Shown here piece after piece: positions 1-6,041 of a stretch of DNA of 26,222 nucleotides (the stretch's first letter is position 1; every line of letters starts with the position of its first letter). The DNA is from a virus, in IMG/VR virus record IMGVR_UViG_3300025121_000132, positions 1 to 26,222 of that record; one strand, given 5' to 3'. The notes under the pieces are model-generated. The model saw only the letters and a list, made by a program, of their open reading frames with translations, ran no database searches and had not been told where the DNA came from. The translations under genes and the position numbers were made by a program.

Positions 1-278
1 GGGGATAATCAGATCAGCGATATATCGAAATTCCCGATCTTGCCGAATCTACAAAAATTGTGGCTATGGGGCAATCAGATCAGTGATCTATCACAGTTCC
101 CGATCATGCCGAATCTGCAAGAATTGGATCTAGGGAATAATCAGATCAGTGATCTATCACAGTTCCCGATCTTACCTAATTTGCAAGTATTGCGGCTAGA
201 GGATAATCAGATCAGCGATATATCGAAATTCCCGATCTTGCCGAATCTACAAAAATTGTGGCTATGGGGCAATCAGAT
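1..278 (+). repeat. 66-bp tandem LRR-coding repeats, array 1
   Basis: Direct tandem repeats with a 66-bp period (22 codons) and the core GATATATCGAAATTCCCGAT or close variants. Units start at 46, 112, 178 and 244. They are near-identical to the units of array 2 (5546-5889), so the two arrays are same-orientation direct repeats flanking about 5.2 kb. Confidence 0.9.
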
Positions 279-339
279 TGGTGAAGGTGATAAATACGTA
301 CATGCTTTGAGAGATCGAGGCGTTACGGTTTATTTATAA
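1..339 (+). CDS. Leucine-rich-repeat protein, C-terminal part (5' end outside window)
   Basis: The reading frame is open from base 1, so the start lies upstream; 112 residues are visible. They form 22-residue LRR units of the SDS22/internalin spacing (NLQxLxLxxNQISDISxFPxxP), one per 66 bp, beginning at bases 46, 112, 178 and 244 after a partial unit. The last unit changes into a short cap ending in RDRGVTVYL and a normal TAA stop. LRR proteins of this kind bind proteins through the concave beta-sheet face; the partner here is unknown. Between units only the x positions of LxLxx vary, and the rest is nearly fixed even in DNA sequence. A second gene at 5435 has the same unit. The family assignment is firm; the function is not known. 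Confidence 0.85.
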   Translation, partial: GDNQISDISKFPILPNLQKLWLWGNQISDLSQFPIMPNLQELDLGNNQISDLSQFPILPNLQVLRLEDNQISDISKFPILPNLQKLWLWGNQIGEGDKYVHALRDRGVTVYL

Positions 340-362
340 TTCTTAACTTTTAATATATATAT

Positions 363-803
363 ATGCAAAAATATACTATTACAATGATTAGTAAGGTGTT
401 CCCACCAAAAGGGAAACAAACATTTGAAACACTTGGTTTTCAAGTAGCAGAATATCCTAATAGATTCGTTACTATCCCACATGATGATAAAACCAAAACG
501 TGGAAACAGGGTGATAGCGTTGAGCTTATCATTGACGAAGTTGAATCAAATGGGAAAAAGTATTTAAACGCAAAATTCCCAAATGAAAAAGCGGTTTTAC
601 AAGAAAAGGTTAAAGAGTTGGAACTGAAGACCGCAAATCCAGATCCCCTCATCTTTAAAGATCCAATGTTTGAACTAATTAATTCTATAAATAATAATCT
701 TGAAAAGGAGATCAAGATATTAGTAGCTATTTATAATTTGCTTAAAACAGAAAATATCAATAATCAAATTAAAGATGATGTTAAGCAGGATTTACCTTTT
801 TAA
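363..803 (+). CDS. Putative single-stranded DNA-binding protein (SSB-like)
   Basis: A 146-residue protein. The first ~80 residues look like a small beta-barrel (OB-fold-like), with the segment QGDSVELIIDEVESNGKKYL resembling strands of phage SSB-type domains. A charged helical segment follows, and the protein ends in an acidic tail, DDVKQDLPF, that matches the D/E-rich ...DLPF/DIPF tip by which bacterial SSBs recruit partner proteins. That tip is the strongest clue. The gene lies in a module with two PD-(D/E)XK nucleases, which suits a role in replication or recombination. The start at 363 follows an A/T-only leader and gives a sensible N-terminus. The SSB call is inferred from the tail and fold pattern, not from a full-length match. 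Confidence 0.5.
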   Translation: MQKYTITMISKVFPPKGKQTFETLGFQVAEYPNRFVTIPHDDKTKTWKQGDSVELIIDEVESNGKKYLNAKFPNEKAVLQEKVKELELKTANPDPLIFKDPMFELINSINNNLEKEIKILVAIYNLLKTENINNQIKDDVKQDLPF

Positions 804-822
804 TTTTTTAACTTTTATTTTT

Positions 823-1128
823 ATGTTAAAACAAATTGAAATTACCGTTTCTTGTTCGGCTGATATTTGTTTGCCCGACAGCGAACCATATAAGACAAAT
901 AAACGATCTGCTTTTCTTTGCTTGAAAGAAGTGTATGAAGGAGAAGGTTTTGAAGAGATAGGTAAGAAAAGATTAGATTATTTAAGTAAAATTACAGAAG
1001 TTTATGTTAATAATGAGATTAAGAAAATTAAAGGCGGAGTGGTGATTAAGCCAATTATGGAACAGAAGGTAGAAGAAACAAACCTGCTTAATTCAACTTC
1101 GAATTCTCCATTTAATAATATTAAATAA
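823..1128 (+). CDS. Hypothetical protein
   Basis: A 101-residue protein of no recognised family. An in-frame ATG at 775 exists, but it lies inside the preceding gene. The ATG at 823 follows an A/T-rich leader with TTTAAC like those of the neighbours and is preferred. The N-terminal third contains three cysteines (CSADIC and later FLCL). The middle is a lysine/glutamate-rich helix, and the C-terminal ~25 residues are Asn/Ser-rich and probably disordered. It lies in a same-strand run of small early genes. I assign no function. Confidence 0.6.
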   Translation: MLKQIEITVSCSADICLPDSEPYKTNKRSAFLCLKEVYEGEGFEEIGKKRLDYLSKITEVYVNNEIKKIKGGVVIKPIMEQKVEETNLLNSTSNSPFNNIK

Positions 1129-1153
1129 AACGTTTATAAACTAAAATATAAAG

Positions 1154-1256
1154 ATGGAAAAATAATAAAGAACATTATGGGCAACATATAGAGATACAAG
1201 ATAGGAATAATGAATTAAATAGAACTATCCAACAACTTAAATCTTATATTAACTAA
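1154..1256 (+). pseudogene. Possible small gene interrupted by a +1 shift
   Basis: ATG at 1154 reads only M-E-K before TAA. One base further on, the frame that starts at 1164 is open to the TAA at 1254-1256. It encodes a polar, helix-like peptide (NKEHYGQHIEIQD... ending QQLKSYIN). Joined by skipping one base after AAA, the product would be about 34 residues. The gap between flanking genes would otherwise be 137 bases, long for this compact region. It could be a decayed gene, a sequencing or assembly indel in the A-run, a true +1 frameshift, or chance. Confidence 0.25.
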
Positions 1257-1265
1257 CTTAAATTT

Positions 1266-1460
1266 ATGAAGAAAGAAATACCAAACTGTACTTGCCTAGT
1301 ATATCCACATGCAGAGGCTCATTACCTTGAAATAGGGAGCGTAGGAGCAACAAGGCAAATCTGGGATCTGCAAGGTAATTTGATAGGCGTAGATACTATA
1401 AGATTATATCAATGCGAAAACTGTAAAAAAGTTCTACAGAATATTTATTTTAACTCCTAA
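1266..1460 (+). CDS. Small cysteine-rich protein, possible zinc ribbon
   Basis: A 64-residue protein with a CTC pair near the N-terminus (residues 8-10) and a CENC pair near the C-terminus (around residue 50). The spacing could bind one zinc ion. The start follows the leader TTAACTAACTTAAATTT. It lies nine bases upstream of a second small cysteine-rich gene, probably in the same transcript. I do not recognise the family. Small zinc-finger proteins are common in phage early regions, where some regulate transcription; any such role here is inference. Confidence 0.65.
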   Translation: MKKEIPNCTCLVYPHAEAHYLEIGSVGATRQIWDLQGNLIGVDTIRLYQCENCKKVLQNIYFNS

Positions 1461-1469
1461 CCTTACAAA

Positions 1470-1727
1470 ATGAAATCTACTCAGCAATTTCAAACACAAG
1501 CCAAAGAAAAAAACATAACTTCATGGCCAATACTTACCTGTTCTATGTGTGGCTATGAATGTGCATATATATTTAAAAATAATGAGGTGTTTTATGATTC
1601 AGGTTGTAACTGCACAGGTGGATCGTACTTAGAACCGAGAACATGGAAAGAGGTAGCTGAAACGTATAATATGCAAGACAGCCCTCGGGTAATTGCAGAA
1701 ATGGATCAGTATTGGCAGTTTTCATAA
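1470..1727 (+). CDS. Small cysteine-rich phage protein (CxxC...CxC)
   Basis: An 85-residue protein with CSMCGYEC at residues 24-31 and CNC near residue 47, followed by an EPRTWKEVAETYNMQ-type segment. The pattern of a CxxC knuckle, a YDSGCNC turn and then a conserved ExRxW helix recalls small uncharacterised phage proteins of the zinc-ribbon type. Four or five cysteines are well placed for one zinc. No enzymatic motif is visible. The start at 1470 follows CTAACCTTACAAA, the same style of leader as nearby genes. Confidence 0.7.
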   Translation: MKSTQQFQTQAKEKNITSWPILTCSMCGYECAYIFKNNEVFYDSGCNCTGGSYLEPRTWKEVAETYNMQDSPRVIAEMDQYWQFS

Positions 1728-1743
1728 AATTTATTTTATAACT

Positions 1744-2283
1744 ATGATCTCTCAGAGACTATTTACAAAACGTAGAAGCGGAGTTGAGACGACTTACACC
1801 TTCACAGTCAAAAACTCTTTTCTGGAGCTTGACAATCCATTAAGTAGATATTGCGAAAAGGTGTTAATTGAAGGTCTTGACTTATCCTCAAGCAATTCAG
1901 CTTCGCAAATGCCTACAGGTATTATAAACAGAGCAAGAGTTGAGCATGAACTAACTCAATTTGCCACTCAAGCGAATTATGAAGGTAAAGGGAAGAATCA
2001 GCATTTAATTGTACAAGATTATTTAATCAACAATGATCCAAAGACTGTAATCTATGAGTTACCACTTAATGACGGCACGACTTCTTGTTTCGTTGATATT
2101 GTGCGGTATGTAGACGGTATAATAGAAGTTTATGATTTTAAACCAAATGCTCATAAAGAGAAGCATGCTTGTACGCAAATTTATCATAATATGCGTTTAT
2201 TATCGCAAATGGCGAAAATACCATTTAACAAAATAATAGGTGGATATTTTGATAAAGACAACTTTTATAAATTAATTTTTTAA
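1744..2283 (+). CDS. PD-(D/E)XK nuclease-like protein
   Basis: A 179-residue protein counted from ATG 1744; an upstream in-frame ATG at 1693 lies inside the previous gene and is rejected. The core carries the PD-(D/E)XK signature: a strand with Asp118 (CFVDIV), then 12 residues later EVYDFKP with Asp131-Phe-Lys133, followed by a helix with Gln145 (TQIYHNM). Glu105 in YELP precedes it. This matches the metal-binding D...(D/E)xK layout of Cas4/RecB-type nucleases. It lies near an SSB-like gene and a VRR-NUC gene, consistent with DNA end processing or recombination. The fold is inferred from motif spacing; the substrate is unknown. Confidence 0.6.
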   Translation: MISQRLFTKRRSGVETTYTFTVKNSFLELDNPLSRYCEKVLIEGLDLSSSNSASQMPTGIINRARVEHELTQFATQANYEGKGKNQHLIVQDYLINNDPKTVIYELPLNDGTTSCFVDIVRYVDGIIEVYDFKPNAHKEKHACTQIYHNMRLLSQMAKIPFNKIIGGYFDKDNFYKLIF

Positions 2284-2284
2284 A

Positions 2285-2644
2285 ATGAAAAACTGGAAGG
2301 AAGAATTTAAAGAGAAATTATGGAAATTAAAATATTTAGAATTGAGTGTTAACGATATAATAAAAGAAGTAGAAAAAATTGAACAACATGCCTACAAACG
2401 AGGATTAGAAGATAAAGAAAAAATCAATAAATGTGATCCTGTTAAATTAACTTATGAAGAGTTGATTGATTTGAATAGAGCGAAGAAAGAAGGGGTCAAG
2501 GAAGGGCTAGAAAGCGTGCTTGAGCTACTCAAATATGACCTGCTCCCTGTTCAAGTAAGGGAAGAAAACCCAACTTTCTGGAAAGGATACTCTGTTGTAA
2601 GTGAAAAGATTGTGAATTTTATTCAACAACAACTTAAAAAATAA
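2285..2644 (+). CDS. Hypothetical helical protein
   Basis: A 119-residue, strongly charged, almost wholly helical protein, begun one base after the nuclease-like gene's stop codon, so translation is probably coupled. Residues 1-40 are Lys/Glu-rich with heptad-like spacing. A second helical stretch follows residue 50, and the end (NFIQQQLKK) is amphipathic. No cysteine cluster, membrane segment or catalytic motif is apparent. I do not recognise the family. Confidence 0.65.
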   Translation: MKNWKEEFKEKLWKLKYLELSVNDIIKEVEKIEQHAYKRGLEDKEKINKCDPVKLTYEELIDLNRAKKEGVKEGLESVLELLKYDLLPVQVREENPTFWKGYSVVSEKIVNFIQQQLKK

Positions 2645-2648
2645 ATAT

Positions 2649-3392
2649 ATGCAAAATTTAATAACAGTTCAAAACAGAATCCCAAAATTACTAGAAATAA
2701 TTAATCCTTTTATTAACAGTATTAGTCTTAACATTACTACTGATGAAGAGGAGATAAATTCTGGAGATACTTTAATAAAGATTAAAGAATATATTAAATA
2801 TCTTGATGATGACCGTAAACAATTTATTGATCCTTTAAGAAAAGAGATAGATGGAATAATGGATAGATATAGACCTCTTAATGAAAAACTTAAAGGTATT
2901 GACGAAACGCTCAGGAGAGCTATTAAAACTAAACAACAGGAAGACAATAGAAAGGCTCAGGAAGCTTTGAGGCTACAAAGAGAGAAGGAAGCCAAAGAGA
3001 GAGAAGAAGCGGAGAAAAAAGCCTTTGAGTCTAGCGAGGAAATAGCAAGATTACTTCGAGAATCTAAGCAGGCTTCATTTGAGGATCAGATCAAAATTGA
3101 CAAACAAATTAAGGAGAATGTAATAATAGCAGAACAAGCAGAAGAGATATTAACCTCTCAAGTGCCTGTTATTATTGAAGCTCCAAAAACTAAGATACAA
3201 ACTGCTTCTGGAACTGTATTTCAAAAAGCGAAATACATTATAACTAATTTTGATACTATAGATATAAAGAAACTTCCTTATGAATATTTAATTATAGATA
3301 AGAAAAAACTACAAAAGGCTGTTGATATGGGAATTAGAATTGATGGTGTTGATGTTGTAGAGGATTTTGATATGGTTACTAGGAAAAAATAA
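2649..3392 (+). CDS. Coiled-coil phage protein of the recombination/replication region
   Basis: A 247-residue protein. Residues ~20-95 are helical with charged heptads. Residues ~96-165 form a long Glu/Lys/Arg coiled coil (many KEREEAEKK-like steps), and the C-terminal ~60 residues form a compact domain (YIITNFDTIDIKKLPYEYLI ... ID...VD). This architecture, in which a coiled coil is followed by a domain with a W/F-x-I..D...P-x-EYL pattern and a terminal G(I/V)xV segment, is frequent in phages beside SSB and RecT/Erf-type recombinases. The exact role is undefined in those phages too. It is probably a DNA-metabolism accessory protein; the location near SSB-like and nuclease genes supports this. 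Confidence 0.6.
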   Translation: MQNLITVQNRIPKLLEIINPFINSISLNITTDEEEINSGDTLIKIKEYIKYLDDDRKQFIDPLRKEIDGIMDRYRPLNEKLKGIDETLRRAIKTKQQEDNRKAQEALRLQREKEAKEREEAEKKAFESSEEIARLLRESKQASFEDQIKIDKQIKENVIIAEQAEEILTSQVPVIIEAPKTKIQTASGTVFQKAKYIITNFDTIDIKKLPYEYLIIDKKKLQKAVDMGIRIDGVDVVEDFDMVTRKK

Positions 3393-3411
3393 TAATTATT
3401 AAATTTAAAAT

Positions 3412-3780
3412 ATGAATAGAGAAATAAAATTTTATGATGGTGATTATGAAATTATATTTAGTAACATTTTTAATATTTATGATAATACATTAATAATTGA
3501 AAAAATAGCTGGATTTAAGGTGGAATTTAAATTTTTATCAGATACAGAGTCTGCTCCAAAAATAGAAACATCTAGTGATAATAGCGCACGTATAATGACA
3601 ATCAAATTATTTAATTTTAATAGTTCCCTTGGTGTGGGAACTATTAAAAGGCTACCAATAATAAATTTGGAACAATCACAAAATGATCAAGTAAAACAAA
3701 TTTATTTTTCAATACATAGCAAGTCTTTAGATAATACTACTGGTTTTTTACAGATTTCAGTAACTTTTTATTTAAAATAA
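3412..3780 (+). CDS. Hypothetical beta-rich protein
   Basis: A 122-residue protein with alternating hydrophobic and polar residues throughout, typical of a beta-sandwich. It opens MNREIKFYDGDYEIIFSNIF, and its centre has a LFNFNSSLGVGT segment. There is no signal peptide, cysteine or catalytic motif. The C-terminus ends in a strand (ISVTFYLK). It somewhat recalls small single-domain DUF proteins found in bacterial and phage accessory regions, but I cannot name the family with confidence. It lies in the early same-strand run with a 19-base gap from the previous gene. Confidence 0.6.
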   Translation: MNREIKFYDGDYEIIFSNIFNIYDNTLIIEKIAGFKVEFKFLSDTESAPKIETSSDNSARIMTIKLFNFNSSLGVGTIKRLPIINLEQSQNDQVKQIYFSIHSKSLDNTTGFLQISVTFYLK

Positions 3781-3820
3781 TTTCATTTTTAATTTTTAAT
3801 AATTAATTTATAAAACCTTT

Positions 3821-4228
3821 ATGCAAAAAATAGATGACACTATCCCTGCGGAATATAGATCGCCAGAATTTGAAAATTATATGCAGAATGAATTTTGTTG
3901 GGGATTTAACTATGCGGATTGTATAGTGGGAGCATATGAGGATTCAGCTTGTAAAGCTGATAAAGTAAAAGAAGTTGTAAAACATGCAGAAGAAGTTTTA
4001 CAAACCAAAAGCGAGACAAGAGAAGAAATCGTTAAATGTCTTAATCTTTTAATTGATGGATTGAGAATGAGATTTCACGCCGTTGCCTTTTGTAATATTC
4101 CTCAAATATGGTACACATCTCCTGAATTAATTGGATTAATTGATCCAACTAAAACAATGATTTCACTTAGTACTGGAAAACTAGGTAACGAAGAAAACAA
4201 AACTAAATATGATATTTTTACTTCCTAA
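3821..4228 (+). CDS. Hypothetical protein
   Basis: A 135-residue acidic, mainly helical protein. Residues 1-50 are rich in aromatic residues and cysteines (FCWGFNYADC), and residues 50-90 form helices (VKEVVKHAEEVLQTK). The C-terminal third (QIWYTSPELIGLIDPTK) may be a small mixed domain. No family is recognised. The 40-base leader is almost pure A/T and lacks a Shine-Dalgarno sequence. Confidence 0.6.
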   Translation: MQKIDDTIPAEYRSPEFENYMQNEFCWGFNYADCIVGAYEDSACKADKVKEVVKHAEEVLQTKSETREEIVKCLNLLIDGLRMRFHAVAFCNIPQIWYTSPELIGLIDPTKTMISLSTGKLGNEENKTKYDIFTS

Positions 4229-4237
4229 AACAAAAAT

Positions 4238-4336
4238 ATGATTTCACAAATTCCTAATGGTGGTAAGATATTTATCTTATTATCAATTCTAGCTTTTATA
4301 AGTTTAGTTAATTTATTTTCTAATTTTATTCAATGA
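4238..4336 (+). CDS. 32-residue membrane microprotein
   Basis: A short gene from ATG 4238 to TGA 4334-4336. The peptide starts MISQIPNGGK and then runs through about 20 hydrophobic residues (IFILLSILAFISLVNLF), one transmembrane helix, before ending NFIQ. Its TGA overlaps the ATG of the next membrane protein (ATGA), which indicates translational coupling and supports its reality. It begins a set of membrane and lysozyme-like genes, so a holin or holin-regulator role is possible but not shown. Confidence 0.5.
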   Translation: MISQIPNGGKIFILLSILAFISLVNLFSNFIQ

Positions 4337-4602
4337 ATAATCGTGTATGGAAAGGTATAGGTTATGTAATTTTAGGACTAACAATCCTAATGATTGTTAC
4401 TTCTTTTGTTTTTGCTAACGCTCAAACGGAAGTTGAAAAAGAAGAAATTAGATTTAAAACTTCTTCTGATTTATATTATAAACTTAACGAAGCAACGAAA
4501 ATCGCTTTAGAGACAGCAAAGAAAGATTGTGAAGTCTTAGTAGCGATCAAGAAAAGAGATGGAGAAGAAGTGAAAGGTGAAGATTGTGGTTTAGGTTTTT
4601 AA
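4333..4602 (+). CDS. Membrane-anchored or exported small protein
   Basis: An 89-residue protein with a positively charged start, a hydrophobic helix at residues ~8-28, and FANA followed by QT, a plausible signal-peptidase site near residue 30. The remainder is a charged helical domain with two cysteines (DCEVL and EDCGLGF). The start overlaps the previous gene by four bases. The stop lies 19 bases inside the frame of the lysozyme-like gene, and the last codons read GGT TTT TAA, where a one-base backward slip would fuse it to that gene. On its own it could be a spanin-like or antiholin-like protein; fused, it would be the membrane anchor of the lysozyme. Confidence 0.65.
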   Translation: MNNRVWKGIGYVILGLTILMIVTSFVFANAQTEVEKEEIRFKTSSDLYYKLNEATKIALETAKKDCEVLVAIKKRDGEEVKGEDCGLGF

Positions 4603-5027
4603 TTGCACCGCAAAGTGCCGAAACTACAATTCATTTACTTAATCAGCCTGATTACAAACAGGAACGAGCTGATTATTTATATAAATACGCTCAAGAAAAA
4701 GGATTTAATCATGAACAGGCGAAACGATTAATAGCTCAGATATTCCAAGAAAACGGAGCGATGACGGAAACTAGGCGTGGCGATCAAGGCTGTTCCGTAG
4801 GTTTGATTCAGTGGAACGAATGTGCAAGAGGTAAAATCCCAAGAACTGATTGGCGGGGGCAAATAGAAATATTCGCTAATGAGATCTGGGGTAAATATCA
4901 AATCACTAATAATTTCTCTCAGGCTCAGGTAGCATGGAATCAGCCCTCCGTCCTCAAGTCAGGACAATATAAAACTAAATATTATTTTAAATTACAAAAT
5001 ATTTATAATAAAAATATTATTAAATAA
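4584..5027 (+). CDS. Lysozyme/transglycosylase-like peptidoglycan hydrolase
   Basis: A 147-residue frame from TTG 4584. The hydrolase-like part has a helix with AQIFQENGAM, where Glu56 fits the single catalytic glutamate of lysozyme/soluble-transglycosylase folds, then GDQGCSVGLIQWNE, matching the S-x-GL-I-Q segment that follows it in such enzymes. It should cleave the peptidoglycan glycan strand. There is no ATG before the catalytic residue. Either TTG 4584 is the start, or the protein is made as a -1 frameshift product of the preceding membrane gene; the join would be GLGF-LIAPQSAE. The frame is closed by a TGA at 4578-4580 upstream. The enzyme class is likely; the start is uncertain. Confidence 0.65.
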   Translation: MWFRFLIAPQSAETTIHLLNQPDYKQERADYLYKYAQEKGFNHEQAKRLIAQIFQENGAMTETRRGDQGCSVGLIQWNECARGKIPRTDWRGQIEIFANEIWGKYQITNNFSQAQVAWNQPSVLKSGQYKTKYYFKLQNIYNKNIIK

Positions 5028-5036
5028 ATACTAAAC

Positions 5037-5423
5037 ATGAAAGAAAAATTAATTGAAACGGCGATTATTAATACAATTAAGGCGATAGGAGGTTATGCAG
5101 TAAAAGTCCAAAGTGGGGTTTTACCTCAAACATATAATGATAAAAAAAGATTTGTTCACTTAGCGCCTGCTGGCACGCCAGATATAATTGCTTGTCTTAA
5201 AGGAAAATTTTTAGCTATCGAGGTTAAAAAAGATTTAGAAGAAATTGACACATGGTTCAAGTACAATGAGGAAGGAAAACTAATTAACAGAGAAAGAATA
5301 AGAGCCATTAAACAAAAAGAAACTCTTGATATGATTGAAGATAATTGTGGCGGTATTTCAATGATAGTCTGTTCGGTAGAAGAGGTACTAGAGAATTTAA
5401 GAATTTATAATCTTTATAATTAA
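5037..5423 (+). CDS. VRR-NUC domain nuclease
   Basis: A 128-residue protein that is almost entirely one VRR-NUC domain of the PD-(D/E)XK superfamily. Visible motifs are Glu7 in the first helix (KLIETAIINTIK), GTPDII with Asp49, the IEVKK strand with Glu62-x-Lys64, and Gln93 in the helix IKQKETLDMI. All expected metal-binding and catalytic residues are present. Stand-alone phage VRR-NUC proteins are structure-specific nucleases that can act on Holliday junctions or flaps. It starts nine bases after the lysozyme-like gene and ends 11 bases before the second LRR gene. Family assignment is confident; the physiological substrate is inferred. Confidence 0.88.
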   Translation: MKEKLIETAIINTIKAIGGYAVKVQSGVLPQTYNDKKRFVHLAPAGTPDIIACLKGKFLAIEVKKDLEEIDTWFKYNEEGKLINRERIRAIKQKETLDMIEDNCGGISMIVCSVEEVLENLRIYNLYN

Positions 5424-5434
5424 TTTTAAAAAAT

Positions 5435-5947
5435 ATGACAATCGTAACCATACTTGGCAAGGGATATGATGTTGAAACAACAACAGCTCTTAACCTATCG
5501 AGTCAAAACTTAACTGCAATTCCTGAGGGGATTGAGAAGTTGATTAATCTGCAAGACTTGGATTTATGGGGTAATCAGATCAGCGATATATCGAAATTCC
5601 CGATCATGCCGAATCTACAAGTATTGGGGCTAGGGGGTAACCAGATCAGTGATATATCGAAATTCCCGATCATGCCGAATCTGCAAATATTGAAACTAAA
5701 AAATAATCAGATCAGCGATATATCGAAATTCCCGATCATGCCGAATCTACAAATATTAGGGCTAGGGAATAATCAGATCAGCGATATATCGAAATTCCCG
5801 ATCATGCCGAATCTGCAAGTATTGGGGCTATGGGGCAATCAGATCAGCGATATATCGAAATTCCCGATCATGCCGAATCTGCAAGAACTGAACCTAACCA
5901 TAAAGATTGGGTCTGGGGCGAACCTAACCATAAGGGCTGGGTATTAG
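5435..5947 (+). CDS. Leucine-rich-repeat protein with a broken C-terminus
   Basis: A 170-residue protein. Residues 1-36 form an N-terminal cap (TTALNLSSQNLTAIPEGIEK) without a signal peptide, so it should be cytoplasmic. Five 22-residue LRR units follow, starting at bases 5546, 5612, 5678, 5744 and 5810. A sixth breaks off after NLQELNL (from 5876). The remaining residues (TIKIGSGANLTIRAGY) are unlike LRR sequence. The cap seen in the gene at the left edge is absent. In another frame the same DNA continues as a plausible protein end to 6012, so a recombination or frameshift event probably altered this gene. The LRR call is firm; the role, possibly binding a host protein, is inference. Confidence 0.85.
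   Translation: MTIVTILGKGYDVETTTALNLSSQNLTAIPEGIEKLINLQDLDLWGNQISDISKFPIMPNLQVLGLGGNQISDISKFPIMPNLQILKLKNNQISDISKFPIMPNLQILGLGNNQISDISKFPIMPNLQVLGLWGNQISDISKFPIMPNLQELNLTIKIGSGANLTIRAGY
5546..5889 (+). repeat. 66-bp tandem LRR-coding repeats, array 2
   Basis: Five full 66-bp units and a partial sixth share the core of array 1 at the left edge of the window. The block from AATCAGATCAG through TTCCCGATCATGCCG is almost invariant, whereas codons 4, 6, 8 and 9 of each unit differ. It could recombine with array 1 in direct orientation. Confidence 0.9.
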
Positions 5948-6012
5948 TTGAGGCTTTTGAGGTTGAAGAATCAAAAGAAAGAATAGTTTTTTGTAATTAT
6001 AATAATAGTTAA
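5890..6012 (+). pseudogene. Out-of-frame remnant of a C-terminus after the LRR array
   Basis: In the frame shifted from the LRR gene, this stretch reads EPNHKDWVWG, EPNHKGWVLVEAFEVEESKE and on to a TAA at 6010-6012. The composition looks like real protein, including acidic/basic alternation and a terminal aromatic segment. The frame is open back into the LRR array, with an ATG at 5830, but there it translates the repeats out of phase. The first part is an imperfect 30-bp duplication (units at 5890 and 5920). It is most simply the tail of another gene joined out of frame to the LRR array, or the true tail displaced by an indel. Confidence 0.4.
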
Positions 6013-6041
6013 ATTTTATATTAATATTTTAATTTTATTAT

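Noticed and set aside
1-340. CRISPR array suggested by regular 66-bp repeats
   Set aside because: The period is 22 codons, the frame is open throughout and the translation is a clear LRR; there is no repeat/spacer alternation. The same applies to 5546-5889.
1-5947. Diversity-generating retroelement as the source of LRR variation
   Set aside because: No reverse transcriptase gene or separate template repeat is visible in the window, and changes are not limited to adenine positions of a template.
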